Source of the DNA: Lineus longissimus
Taxonomy: Eukaryota > Nemertea > Pilidiophora > Heteronemertea > Lineidae
Length of the DNA stretch: 64,000 nucleotides
Reading direction: 5' to 3'
Assembly: GCF_910592395.1 (NCBI RefSeq)
Contig: NC_088309.1
Coordinates: 12,218,599 to 12,282,598 of the forward strand
Position 1 is the stretch's first letter. Every line of letters begins with the position of its first letter. Below the pieces are notes generated by a model. It was not told the origin of the DNA. It worked only from the letters and a program-made list of their open reading frames with translations, and searched no databases. The position numbers and the translations under genes were made by a program. Positions 22,244 to 34,445 of this stretch are shown piece by piece.

Positions 22244-23988
22244 GGGAGTAAATCTGAATGAACCCAACCTCGAATAGAATTTAACAATTTTCGATCATTT
22301 AGCAGACAACTTCCTGTTTTTCTCTTTAGAGACCATCTGGACGAGGCTAATTTTGCTTAATTTTGCTTTCATATTCAAGGATTAAAACAGCTTTTTTTCG
22401 GCCCATTGTTTCAGAGATAGCCTGGGTTGGAATGACCAAAACCCTTGGTTGTCAAACACAACTACCAAGATTACCCAAGGACATTAATCAAGGTAACAAA
22501 AAAATACGTCCGAAGATATGTTGTGGCCTGTGAAGGCTCATGAATGGATTCAGTCTGACCTGTCTTCCTGATTAACATTTTCATCCAAGTATCACTTTTT
22601 CTCATCATGTCTAGATATGAAGCGAGATCTTGTCAGTTGGCTCATTTTTATGCACAGAAAAACAATATTAGATTTGATATTGGAGATTATAGATGCCATG
22701 TTCATTTCCTCTGACTGTGATTGAATAACCTGATCTAAGAGACAGCCATCCTTCTGGAACACTACTTCTTGTAACCTTTATGACTTGGATCTATATCCAT
22801 ACCGGTAGATTATTGGTGGGAGGAAGCTTACTTTCAATGCAAGATAAGATACTTAGATGAATATAGCTGGTGAATAAGATTTTACCATTACATTTTCTCT
22901 TTTTGATACATAACCGGGTTTGTACCCTTCTCCTTGATTGATCTGGGTATAATGCTACACCAATGTAGAAAATGAAGGGTTTCAACAGAAAACACCATCT
23001 CCGCCGTATCGAGAAAAGTGGCAAACTTTATCTTTAAACATTGTTGACATCAAGAATTAATAAGACTAGCCTTTGATGTTATCAGTATTATTGCCCATGG
23101 TATCAGAATGGCAGCTAGAAGTCAAGGACAGACCTAAAGATATAATATGATGATAGCAACACTTTTTAAAGGTGCCGGTGCCAAATTAATCTACAGTACA
23201 GGGAACAAAAACGGTTATCATTGTCTGTTTCTCATAGAAAGAGGTTAATGGCTATTAGGAAAACGTTACTGCTCCTGAAATATTTTTGCATAAAAGGCTT
23301 TAAAAAACTGAAATGTGTTCATTGAACTGCAACAACGAGGCGAGTTGCCTTAATCGATTTGGCAGCAGCGCGTGTACCTTTCTGCGTGTATGACCGATCA
23401 ATCATGAGACAAAAAACTGATTCAGTTATGATCTAAATATAGGAACATTCTAATGGATTTTATAATAGGCTGCCCATCAGATCATTCTGGTGAATCTGGA
23501 AGGAATTGGAGGCACTCCCAGATCCTTGTCAGGGAGAAAAAATCAATGCATCCATGGTGGAATCCATCATGTGGAGGGAAGCTGATAGCCCTGACAAAGT
23601 TTGACAGTGATTGGCAGGTCACCTTAATCGAGAGAAGAAAGAAGTAATGTGCTGATTTGTCTTGATCCTAAATTCAAGTGCTGCCAAATTGTCAAGGCAG
23701 TCTGTGTTGTAGTCATCTTGCTTATTCCCGGGGCAACTTGCAAGGCCATTGTAAGACATTGTGGTACATTGTTCTCACAAAATATGAGAAGGTATTAATG
23801 AACTGCTTTTTCATCATCATCATCATCATCTTACTGAGGTCTATAATCTGGTTGCAAGTGTACGATTATCATATCATATCATATCATATCATTACTTGCG
23901 TTGTTACCCTATTGGATTTTGCCGGAGGTATGGAGTCCACTATAGGCTACTGTTGACCTATGTGAGATCTTTTACTTGTCCTGGCATA
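22244..23988. other. Unassigned sequence with two microsatellites
   Basis: About 1.7 kb with no recognisable gene. A short CAT/ATC trinucleotide run lies at about 23813-23831, and an ATATC pentanucleotide run at about 23868-23892. Confidence 0.4.
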
Positions 23989-23997
23989 TACACTTAG

Positions 23998-24991
23998 GGG
24001 TAGTTGTAAAACAAGAAACACAGAAACGAAACAGAAACACAGAAACACAGAAACGAAACGCAGAAACCAGTCTTGTGGCGAATTCTGGTCTGCAGACTCC
24101 ATCTTGTTGCCATGGTTGTGGCCGCGAACGCGGGTGTAACTAAAACTGGTATTCAGTCGGAATGGAAGGAGGAATGCTCATTTCCCAATACCCCTTTTAG
24201 CCTCATCAACGTGTGCGCAGATTGGCAGCATCCGGCCTTGATCGTGCCAATACACTACATGTATGTACTACACGGCGTAAATAGAAAATAGTCCTTCGAA
24301 TAGCGAGTCCTGTTCTTTTGTACATTCCATGGCCTGTGCACGACACTAGGCTGAACTTCCCTACTGCAACCTCATTAACATAAACAGATATTTAAAGGGA
24401 CTATTTAAAGGCAGCAGCTGGGCAGGCAAGATTGAGTTACTCCAAGTCCAAGTCTAGTGCCCGCCCCCCCCCCCCCCCCCACTTTACTCTATTCTAGTCG
24501 CCAAAATTGGTCTCTCACGTCTCACATAACGTCGAAATGATTCACCCATGTACTGGTACCGTACCTTGCATTTAGTGCTGCATCAGACGGGATTTGTAGG
24601 ATAATCCTGATACTTCATGTAAATTGAACACTACAAGGCAAGATGTTGCACTGCACCTTCATTTAAAATAACATGCTGTAGGAATCGAATCGAACCTACC
24701 AAAGTACTACACCACCACCTCAAAAGACTTCACCCATATCGTGCCGCCCCCTCCCCCCCCAAGTTGCTCCATGTATCCCCTCAACAACTCTATTGCATTC
24801 CGGCTGGCTGCAACCCACCAACCTCAGATTTTACTTATAAACGACAATAACAACGGATTGGGCAAGGAAAGTATCGGCGTGCCGATTGATTCCAACTTTT
24901 ATGAAAACCCGTTTGATTTTCGTTTCTGCGTTTCGTTTCTGCGTTTCTGTGTTTCTGTTTCGTTTCTGTGTTTCTTGTTTTACAACTACCC
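23998..24991. mobile_element. MULE-like non-autonomous transposon with 9 bp target duplication
   Basis: The left end GGGTAGTTGTAAAACAAGAA is followed by GAAACACAGAAACG-type repeats to about 24067. The right end (about 24920-24991) is the inverted copy, finishing TTGTTTTACAACTACCC. The ~70 bp arms are nearly identical. Immediately outside, TACACTTAG occurs at 23989-23997 and again at 24992-25000: a perfect 9 bp target-site duplication. A 9 bp duplication with long TIRs fits the Mutator (MULE) superfamily, though other families are not excluded. The interior has no transposase, a C17 tract (24464-24480) and TTAAAGGGACTATTTAAAGG. Confidence 0.9.
24464..24480 (+). repeat. C17 homopolymer
   Basis: A run of 17 C lies within the MULE-like element. 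It is prone to slippage and assembly length error. Confidence 0.9.
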
Positions 24992-25069
24992 TACACTTAG
25001 GTACAAGGGACCACTGCTTTTAGTCTCATCCAACAGACCCTTGAGTATTTCATGCGTTGTACATGTTGT

Positions 25070-25203
25070 GAAGATCCAGGAATTTTAGTTCCTTGAAAGC
25101 CACTCCGGTTCATCCAGAAATATGCTGGGTTCTCCCCGGGATCATACCCGGGCCCTTTTGCGTGGTAGCCAGCAGTGTTGACCACTAGGCTATGAGGCTC
25201 CTC
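25070..25203 (-). mobile_element. tRNA-derived SINE
   Basis: On the minus strand the head reads GAGCCTCATAGCCTAGTGG then GGGCCCGGGTATGATCCCGG. TAGCCTAGTGG is a good A box and GGTATGATCCC is a B box with one mismatch to GGTTCGANTCC. The body AGCATATTTCTGGATGAACC, GGAGTGGCTTTC and AAGGAACTAAAATTCC follows. ATTTCTGGATGAACCGG resembles GTTTCTGGATTCGG in the element at 28932, suggesting one SINE family. No poly-A or simple-repeat tail was located. Confidence 0.75.
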
Positions 25204-28160
25204 GTTTTAGGTCTTGTGTAATGTAATTACGAGGCACTGAAAAGCAGATGAAATTTTAGTGTCCGCAACCACCATGTTGTCTCGTCTAAAGGACATGAAT
25301 TAGCCTCTGCATTGGAGATTATTGTCTTTGGCTATTCATAGCAGGTTATCCATTTGTAATCATATTGCCTTCTTATCTGTCATCTTGTTCACCTGTATTA
25401 ACCTTGGCCACTTTGTGAATATAAATGTTCAAACTTTGTGCAAAACTTGTTAAATTTGAAGAGTGGATGGTCTCCAGTCAAAGGTCCTAAAAACGAAACA
25501 TCCCTGGTCAAATCATTTGTTTAGCAGGAGTAAAAAATTCTCTCCATTTACGTGTTTTAGGTTTTGTAAGTCACCTGGACAATCAAGAGTTTTTTTCTTC
25601 AGTTGAAATTGATAACACAAAATAATACAAAAATCTTACCACAAAATCCCACTTACGCCAAATATTCATTGACCCTGGCTGGAAAATTTGAGAATTCTTT
25701 TTTTTCAGTTTAGAAAATTTTATTCGCCACCCGATAAAACAGTGGATAAGATGATGGAGTGAATATATCTTGTACTGCTTTAAACCAACAATTTGAGAAC
25801 TAATGGAAAACAATAGTTGTACTCAGGCTTAGGGTTTTTCTGTTGGGCATTGACAAAAAAGCAAGAAGTGAATTAGCAGGTGGCTTACTTCCAGGCAACT
25901 TCTTTTACTTTGCTAGCTTAGCGGGTATCATGCTAACTCAGTGGGAAGTTACCATCAAGCGATGAATGAGGAACAATGACGGACAGGCAACTGTCTCGGA
26001 AGAGAGTTCATTATGATGGTGAGCACTACATGTGTATACACATATACTACAACACAGCGTTATAGTCTAGCTGTGTGTGGACGAACTCAGTGCTTGCTTG
26101 TGGTGGTTGCTGTACTCGACAGCACTTCAGAGGGTTTGAGAGTAACTTGCATGTACTTATGTACAAACTTATGTACGTGGATAAATCTAGAGCTTTCACG
26201 AAAAGCTTGCAACGTTTGTTCTCTTTTGTGGTTGTTTCCATGAAAACACATGCCACTGCCAAGATAAGAAAAAACTCTTTGGGCGATTTTTGATGAGTGA
26301 AACAATACTCCTACCCTGTAGGATTCTCATTTGACGATGAGTGCACATATACGCTACGGTAAGTTAACATGCAGCGATCAGGAAAATTGATACACCCATC
26401 AGTTGCATAGATATTATGCACACGTGTGCATGCATCATGACTAACTATTGGTGTCACCTGGCATTAGAAGTAGGAAAAAGATATAGTTGGACCAACAGTA
26501 AATATAAGTTAATGAAAGGTGTACCCTTTTAATGCACTGACATCCAAATGCCCTCCCAACCCCACTCTCTGAGTTAGAAACCTTGTTCATATCTTTCCCA
26601 GATCAATACACATCAGATTCGTAGGTAAAACTGCTTCGCTGGCGCCATCGGAATCCTCCTCCCCAATACCGACACCTGTTCGAATAACAAATTGATCTTG
26701 TTCGTTGGAACACTGCATTAGGACATGATATCCTACCAGTAAAAGGAAATTAAATCGGGAGTAATTAGACACGGTTCAATGGTGTTACTCGTCTAACATC
26801 TTCGCACATGACTCATTGCATCTCTGGTGCCAGTGGCTAGGTCAGTGTCTAATGTTAGAAGCTTCGTACTCTAACAGGTTGGAATTGCTCGGGGAGGGAT
26901 CTGGTCAGTTTCATGTTGGGGGATTGGTACTCGGTACTGATCAGACCGACCTGTAAGAGTGCACAAGACACCACAATAGCTTTCTCAATGTTGGCCCAAG
27001 AAAGTTTTTTTTAATGTTTACTGACAAAGTTATCTAATCATATCTGTATTCATTGGATTGGGCCAGATATTATTGGAATTAACACTTGATTTTTTTTAAA
27101 CAAATATTGATTCTCTAGAACTAAATATGGACAAAAAACTCCGATATGAATCGAAAAACCAATGTTTTGAGGCAATGTTTTCCACTCAATAACATTGAGA
27201 TGGAAAAATCGGAAAGCAATACTTTTGAAGGGATATTTAAGCAGACTATTGAACTATTTTTTTGTTCAAAATTTTATGCCAGATGGACTGATAGACCCAC
27301 CGGCTTGAAACTTTGTGTGGAGGTCATGTATCGACTAGAGATAGTGTGTACAAAATCTGGACTTGAAAACAAAGTGATTATGAATTTCATCTACATTTTC
27401 ATGTGTTGGTTTTTTTTAGTCGCCCTACATGTATGCGTCTTTCCGACAGGCTGCTTCGCTGCTCAGGAAAGATTAGGACTGAGAGCGAACTGAGTATCAA
27501 TATAATACATGTTGTTCAGGAATGAATAGGACTGAGAGTAAACTGAGTATCTAGACCAGCATCAATGAGCAAGCCAAAATACAAGTCAGTGATATGATGA
27601 TAAAGTGAAATAGGACTCTTAAATTGACAGACATATACTTCTACAAGTAAATTTCTGAATTCCCCAAAACATGCACTGTAGATTTAAATCATTTCCAAGT
27701 TTTTTGATTAAATATGCTTCCCACCATCCAACCATTCTTTCTATTGCTTCCCACTATTCCACCATTCAGTCTTTCTATTGCTTTTCAACATCAGACTCGG
27801 GGCGATCTGAATCAATCCTATGCCAGGTGACTTGAAACTTGAAACTGTGTTTGTAGCTTTGGTATAGATCATGAAAAAGGTCATTCAAATCTTTCTGTGA
27901 AAGACACAGACAGAGGTATTATTTTAATAAACCAAGGAAATTAGTGAAAATCATTTGCAGTGCTTGTTGCTCACACCAGCTCTTTTTGATAATCGAACTT
28001 GAGTCATGATCAGAGAATAGGTCTTTCTATATTTCATTTCCTTGACTTCCGTGAATTTCTTTGTGTTATTAGCTGTAATTAGCGGAACTTTGTCATTTGG
28101 GTGGTGTGATCAGTTAGAAAATGCCCTTGAAATGTCACAACAGGAGCCATGTCTGTAATC
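25204..28160. other. 3 kb with no gene recognised
   Basis: Plain AT-rich sequence. A small 52 bp-spaced duplication is visible at about 27469-27555 (TAGGACTGAGAG..AACTGAGTAT twice), and a short CTTTCTATTGCTT repeat near 27735-27785. The longest plus-strand frame (27146-27493) has no recognisable domain. Confidence 0.35.
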
Positions 28161-28162
28161 TT

Positions 28163-28350
28163 TAGCTCAACAAGATGTTACAATCATGCCTCGTTCACCG
28201 TCCCTCCATCATTAACAGGGCACAGTTTTGTAGATGCTGGGGCTATCAACCTGAAACTTTGAGGTAATCTGTCCTAGGGAATCTAGGGCTTGCTACTCCC
28301 GTCAAGAGTGAGAATCACCACAGCTTAACTCCTTAGTGGGGATGAGGAGC
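28163..28350 (+). mobile_element. Divergent AGCTCACCT-type repeat fragment (tentative)
   Basis: TTTAGCTCAACAAGATG, GTTCACCGTCCCTCC, TAGATGCTGGGGC and CTGAAACTTTGAGG follow the order of motifs at the 5' end of the family copies at 3595 and 60551, but with much divergence. The assignment rests on motif order only. Confidence 0.35.
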
Positions 28351-28931
28351 CTATACTTAATTTTGTTTTCTGGTCTTTACAGTGTGCCAATCGTTTGACA
28401 GTAATCATGGAATTCTTTTTATCAGCTCACAAACTTGATCAGTCTGTACGGCTCTTGACATAATTGGGAGCAATGTTTGTTTTGATCTGTCTTGTCTTGT
28501 TACTGGTGTGCAGAACAGTTCCATTTGTCTGCCTTCGTCCATTTGTTGTGGTCTGTGCGGTGCTGCCACTCTCAGTGAGCATGTTGAGAGCTTTGTGGTG
28601 TGGCCATTTGTAAAACTACTCCGTTGCCTGAAGCTTCGGTTCTTCAGAAAGGCCTTTTGGTGAGCGAGGAACATAAGTTGAGTCTTGGGGTTGTACCTCT
28701 GGCAGTCTTAAAATGCAAGTTGATCAAAATATTGCACCCTGTTGAAACATGTGATAAAACAGTCTAATTGTTGAGAGGCAGGGCGAGAGAAGAATGAGGT
28801 ACTCCTAATTTCTCTTTCTAATGGGAAAAAAGTTCTCTGACAAAATGAAAGTGCCTTGGTCACACCACCACTCTATCACCAGTGTAACCGAGGTACCTGG
28901 TGATCAGAATTAAACATGATGTTTTTGACTG

Positions 28932-29130
28932 GGGAACGGGATGGCACTGCAGTGGAAGAGCATCCAACTTGTGATTGGAAGGTTGTGGGTTCTAGGCTTG
29001 ATCAGTGCCGCTTGGTATTTCAACTGGCCTGAAATGGTCATAGGGCAGTTTGTGCTCTCCTTGGTTTCACCAGAAAAGTTTCTGGATTCGGTAAGGGGAA
29101 TGATGTAAGGTGCTTTTTGTTCTGTCCAAA
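28932..29130 (+). mobile_element. tRNA-derived SINE, degenerate
   Basis: The plus strand has an A-box-like TGGCACTGCAGTGG, a head with AGCATCCAACTTGTGATTGG and a degenerate B box GGGTTCTAGGC. The body contains ACTGGCCTGAAATGG, CACCAGAAAAGTTTCTGG and ATTCGG, partly matching the SINE at 25070-25203. The promoter boxes are eroded, so it is probably inactive. Confidence 0.55.
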
Positions 29131-30354
29131 AAGTTGAATGGTTTGACAGGTTTTCTAACACGGTCAACTTAGTTTAGTGAAAATAAAAATATTGGGTTGA
29201 TAGCTTAGAAAATTATTAGCTCAAAACAAATCTGAGAGATTTGTAATGTGAGGTGGGAGAAAACCGCAGCCTCTTAAGCAAGTTAAGAGTAAAGGTAGCT
29301 AAGCTGTGAGAGAGAGTCACCTTGACTGTCAAGATGTACACTGACTGGAAGATGCAACCATGACTGCAGCAGAGGTGCAGCTGGCATTAATATTAATTCC
29401 AACATTGGTCTTACCATTTACCACTCTGACAACCTTTCTTTTGACACCAATGAATATGAAACCAACAGTGCATCATCTTTGACTCTATAAGATCAAAGTA
29501 CCGTTCCTAGTATTAAACTCGGGAATATCATGGTGTGCGTATTTTCCGCTAGATCTGTACTCATTTATCTCGAGGTTTGAGGTAGGAAACATCTATCACC
29601 TGTGCCTGCTGAGCCAGCATTCAACTTGGAGCTAAGCCGTAATCAGAACATTACGAGACTTCAGTCCTTGACTAGCATTGAGAACGGTGGGGCACATCCG
29701 ATGCTGGCTAATTAGTCGATGATTTCACCATGAAAAAACCTCCGCTAACTTGTCGAAATTTAGTTTGAGTTTGCAGTGTAGCGTGAAGCAAGTGATTTTT
29801 CCGATGACGGAAAGGTTAGAGGGATAATTCAGAGCAGCGGTGTCTGCAAGATAGCAGCTGTCCGAAAACATTTTATATTCTCCTTGAATCTCTCTAGTCT
29901 TATAAGCCTCTGGTGGTTAGACATGTTAGACATTATCAGCATTTTACACCACCTTGTCCAGTCACTTGCTGTGTTGCTCAATGGAGTAGTTTTTAAACGT
30001 TTGCTGAAATCGCTGTGTTCTTTAGAAAAACTTTCAGCGTGTTGGCCAATTCCCAAGCTCTATGGCTGCAAAATATCTCTGAAGATGAGTTCCAAATCAA
30101 CTTAACTGACTCAATGGTATCATGCTGTTGTAGTCGATTCTGAATTATCTCAAGAATGCCTCAACTACTTCCACTCACATAATTGACATACCCTTACAAT
30201 CTGATTACCTTAAGTAACATGAATTTCAAGGGTATGAAATTTCTCAGTTTTAGGACACGAGCTAGTCTACTTCTTACAGGTTCAGTGCTATAGGTTTTGT
30301 CGCCCAATGATTTTATAATTGCAAAATCATCATCATCATTTTGGCATCACGGTC
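29131..30354. other. Unassigned sequence
   Basis: About 1.2 kb with no repeat partner and no recognisable frame. The frames at 29829-30056 and 29884-30105 lie on opposite strands of the same bases and neither has a recognisable domain. Confidence 0.35.
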
Positions 30355-30360
30355 CCTGGC

Positions 30361-30584
30361 TTGACATCCTCTTATAGCAGGCCTTATGATTGCATCTAAA
30401 CTACAATTGAACCTCCCTTAGCGAACACCTCTGTTTAGCAGATCACCCTCTCTATGAGAGACAATGCCTTTGATCATTTCTACTCAATAAGACTTCTGTA
30501 AACAGGGCACCTCTCAACTCATACCAAACTTTGTGTGAACATATTGTAGAAGCAATCCAAGGCCTGCTATGGGAGGATGAGTAC
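30361..30584. mobile_element. Inverted-repeat unit enclosing a pogo-like MITE relic
   Basis: The outer arms (30361-30397 and 30547-30584) are inverted copies sharing ATAGCAGGCCTT and ATTGCATCT/AGAAGCAAT with GAGGATG at the outer side. Inside, from about 30402, ACAATTGAACCTCCCTTAGC, GAACACCTCTG, CTCTCTATGAGAGACAATGC match the pogo-like family of 5125-5302 with heavy decay. This could be a MITE inserted in a palindromic element, or a longer version of the family. Confidence 0.55.
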
Positions 30585-31149
30585 ATGCTGTTGATCAGAA
30601 GTGAACATGTACATAGTTAAAGTGGTTGGAATTTGAACCTTATTGCACTAATCATTATATTCCATATTCTATAATCCCTCCAAAATTTAAAAAGTCAACC
30701 CTGCGACAATTGGCATCAACCTGGACCCCTATACAAAGTTTCGTCAACTTTGCACATATAATTCCAGAGGATATATTCAACAACCTTTTTGCTTCTCTAC
30801 ATCTATCATGTCTATTATAGCTGTGGTATAGAGACATTCTATATAGGTGTACTGTGCTTTTGAATTCTTATTTTCGGAGTTAGTAAATGCGTCTTGTGTT
30901 GTTGACGCCCTGCAGTGATGCTGATTGATGCTGCAAGAACAAGTAAAAGAGGCTCTCACAATACAAAAGGTACTTTCTTTCCGTGCTCAGACTATTGGTA
31001 TTTACATGGCATTAAGTCTGCTTTAACCTTTTTCCATGTGGAATTTAAAAATTGCCTCGGAAACTACATCATAGCCAAAAGACCAAACACCCAATAGAAT
31101 TTAGCTTGAATGCTGTGGTGCAATCTGCCCTCAATAAGATTTTGCATTT
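30585..31149. other. Unassigned sequence
   Basis: No gene or repeat recognised. Confidence 0.35.
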
Positions 31150-31545
31150 TTGCCCCTCGGCTATCGGCGTGGATGGAAGGTATTGTCATCCTCTTCGGCG
31201 TCTGTCTGTCCATCACACTGTCCGCCTGTTTGTCCATCGAGACGATGTACACGCAGGCTCTGAGACTGCTTTAAGATTTCATTTACTAACTTGCAGCACT
31301 TGTGTAGCATATCAGTAGGCGCTGTTCACTATTGAAAATTGGCTTTGCCCGATTCACGGTGTTACCACTAGTGGGGCGCTTGCTGAAAATGGAAAAATTG
31401 CAATTGCTCCAACTCAATGGAATTTGATGAAATGTATGTGGTAAGTATGTCTACTGAGGATACATTATATATCACACAAGTTTATTGTTTGACCCAATTT
31501 TTAAGGTCACAAATGTCAAAGTTCAATAATTAGTGATACGTCCCT
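31150..31545 (+). mobile_element. Dispersed repeat with CTGTCTGTCC and AAGGTCACA blocks
   Basis: It contains ATTGTCATCCTC, GGCGTCTGTCTGTCCATC, GTCCGCCTGTTTGTCC, TAAGTATGTCTACTGAGG and TTTAAGGTCACAAATGTC, AAAGTTC. The block order resembles the AGCTCACCT family (CGTCCGTC tract, then gene-free sequence, then the AAGGTCACAGAGGTCAAA block), but the ends do not match it. It is probably a second family of the same general kind. No protein is encoded. Confidence 0.5.
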
Positions 31546-32789
31546 CTGTGGCCATCTAAGTGCAGTACAGCAGTAGAGTGGCAGAGTTTGAGTTGTCTCC
31601 ATGTAGGACCAATTAAATGTCACATCATATTGAGAATAGTTTTATTGGTGAAGTATAAAACTCAGATTTTATGCATTTTATCACTTTTTATCATACATTG
31701 CTTCATGGGCATTATTTTGCACCTTTGTGGTTGGTTACCCAGGTGATAAAACAAACAGAGGAAAGGTTGGAAAATGATGGTGTGCCAAGGAACTGCTATA
31801 TGTACTGGATAATTGGGATACGAATAGATCTTTAATGATGTTTACTTGGCAATTTAGGTGTGCTGAAATGCGAATTTAATTGGAATCAGAGAGTCTAAAG
31901 GAGCAAAGTTGTGGCTTCAATGATGGAGAAACTAGTGCGGTACCTGCGTCAGACGTATCCGATGTCTGATTGGTCTTGAATTAAGATGTTCCGATGGTTT
32001 GTTTTTGATGAAATCATTCTTAGGCACTCCAAGTATTTCACCTTAGACATGTCTAAACACACCTTGGGTACTTTAATGTCAAATTACGCTTCATTTCAGT
32101 CAGTCAGTTGGTTGAGTTTACTGACATTCCTCTCAGTCAGCAGTTAACCCTTAATCATTACAATGGGAAATGGCTAAGTATCTTGTCGGATAAAATAACA
32201 TAGCATAAAAATAGAATTTGTTGAAAAATCAAAAGCCCTTGAGGAGGGAATATAGAATGCTATATGAAACATGTACGTGAAATTGATTTGAGAGAATGAA
32301 CCTGCAAGCAAAGCTGAAGATATATATATCGCTCAAGGTTTTTTGCAGGGATGGAAAGGAAGGGGTCACAGGGCTGTAGTATATGTGTATGCAGTGAGGT
32401 TTTAAGTGTTGCTTGGGATCTGATTTTTGTGAGATTGTCCGTATGTGCTTGAAAAATCATTTGCGACATTGTTCATGTATATGTAACTATGTCCTATGTG
32501 AGAATTCAGTGGGCTGTTCCCAGTGGTTTGTTTTTGCCTCTGGCTGAAGAATAACAAGACAAGAACAAACAGGATTTGCAGAAAAAGAAAACACTACATA
32601 AACAGATTCTCTATATCTTATGCCAGGCCAGCGGCTAAAGTCCTCAATGTAGGTTGGGTTGAACTTTTGGTTCAAGTTATTATCCAGGGCTTTTGGTCAT
32701 GCCACTGAGAAGTGCTGCCATCTTTCAGTGATTTGGTCTGTACGTCCAATTGCTTGTTTGATGTGTGGTACTATGATTGGAACTTTGCA
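31546..32789. other. Unassigned sequence
   Basis: About 1.2 kb of plain AT-rich sequence without recognisable features. Confidence 0.35.
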
Positions 32790-32975
32790 AACTGGACCTC
32801 TGTATTCAGGACACTTTTCTACTAAGGATAGCAGTTGTTACTCCCAATAGCAGTGATCAGCAACATCATCGAGATTACTTTAAATCCTTGCAAACTAGCT
32901 GGATCCTAAGTGATCCCGATGATGTTGCTGATAAGTGCTTTCCTGACTGTCAATTGCTGTCCTTAATAGAGTAGT
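32790..32975. mobile_element. Palindromic variant of the pogo-like MITE
   Basis: The perfect inner arms ATCAGCAACATCATCG (32856-32871) and CGATGATGTTGCTGAT (32917-32932) flank a 45 bp loop. Similarity continues outward over about 49 bp: TAAGGATAGCAGTTG on the left pairs with CAATTGCTGTCCTTA on the right. The outer motifs (GACCTCTGTATTCAGGACAC, GTCCTTAATAGAG) are those of the pogo-like MITEs at 5125 and 36568. It is better conserved as a palindrome than its relatives. Confidence 0.65.
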
Positions 32976-33889
32976 GAGATAGAAACAGCCAATGTTGGAC
33001 TTAAAGCAGTGCTTTTTGTTGAGACTGTGTCCTGCTTACCAAGCTGGCTGTCCACTGAGGAAGGTTCTACCTGTTAAATCTATCTCGGCCTTCGTGCACT
33101 CTAAAGCCAATATGCTTGTCAATCATTTGTTCGCTAATGCAATTTGGCTTTCTTTCATTTCATTCCAATTCATCAATATTTCCAAAATCCAGTTAGAAAT
33201 GTAACATTGTGGTGAATGAAAAGAAGTGTTCCAATTAGATTTAACCAAACTCCTTCAGAAACGAAAGGGAAAAAAGCAGAAAAAAGTTCCACTCGATATC
33301 GGAAAATCTTTTGTAGCATGAAATAATTTTTGAATTAAAATTCTGATTATATTTACGATTTCGACTTCAACTTTGTCATATATCTCGAAAGACATCATGC
33401 GATAAACCTGCCACATGTTTTTTTTCTTTAACCACGTCATTTCTAAGATGTAAAACGGTGGCGTCAGATAAAGAGGCCAACCAAGCGTGCTCCGTATTGT
33501 GATGAACGATATTTAGATCGGCATACTGTCACAGTGTGACCTGTGGCCTCTCAGCCGTGAAAGGCGTGCTGCCTAAGTGAATGCAAAATGGACTCGGTAC
33601 TGATAAAGCTTAAATGCTGTCAATTATCTCTTGGCAAGTTGGAGCGTGTCTTTACAATCTCCATCGGCCTGGAATGATGGCTCGGAAACTGTCTTGTCAC
33701 GCTCAGACATATCTGCAGACCCAGTTCCGGCTGCTCTGGTGGCTGTCATACCTTTTATTCTATCCTGGTTTCTTAATTATTGTGATGTGGTCACTGGTAC
33801 AGATTTATAAAATATCTAATTTTCCAGTTTGTGTTTGCGTGAAATGTATAAAACCAACAAGCAGAATATAAATGTAATGATGGAAACCA
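32976..33889. other. Unassigned sequence
   Basis: No gene recognised. The frame at 33614-33871 (plus) has hydrophobic stretches but no family resemblance. Confidence 0.35.
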
Positions 33890-34445
33890 AAATCAAATTT
33901 CTCCAAATCTTCCTGTTCTTTGATTTTGGTTGAGGTCAGTATTCCCTAGTAAAAATTGCATTTTCTTTTTCCATGATTTCGATACCTAATTTGCATAACT
34001 CATTCTCAAATGAATGGGTGGATAAAAATTGTCCACATTGCTCAAGGAAAAAGCATCCACTTGACCGACTAAATGCGGATTTTTCCAAATCTGTCTTTTT
34101 AGTTGATTTTGGCTGTGGCCAATAGTGCAAAATAAGAGATTGTATCTTCCATTGTGTATGATTTTGCCATCTAATTTGCGTAAATCTTTCTCAGATTGAG
34201 TAAAAAACTAGATGTAGCAAGGAAGAAATGCGATGATATGAGCGAGATTCTCCACAACTTTCTTATCCCTTCTCAATAATTTGGACCTTGGTCTGAAGAA
34301 TTGAAAATCAAATTATCTATTTTACATGGTGTCGCTATTTATTTGCATATATTGAATGGCTGCGGAGCAGAAAATAGCAAGATGCAGCAGAGAAGAAATG
34401 TCCTGATTAGCGAAATGTGGATTTCTCCAAATTCAGTCCGCAATG
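33890..34445 (+). repeat. Degenerate tandem repeat of ~165-182 bp
   Basis: Three to four decayed units are marked by TTTCTCCAAATC (33896), TTTTTCCAAATC (34078), ATTCTCCACAAC (34243) and ATTTCTCCAAATTC (34418). Each is followed at similar distance by TAATTTGCATAACTCATTCTC or TAATTTGCGTAAATCTTTCTC-like blocks and TAGCAAG/AGAAATG motifs. Spacing is 182, 165 and 175 bp. This looks like a very old remnant of a nucleosome-length satellite. Confidence 0.55.

Noticed and set aside
24741-25088. Plus-strand 115-residue frame inside the MULE-like element as a transposase remnant
   Set aside because: Its Phe/Cys/Val-rich part is the translation of the TTTCTGTGTTTC subrepeats of the TIR, and it runs past the element's end.
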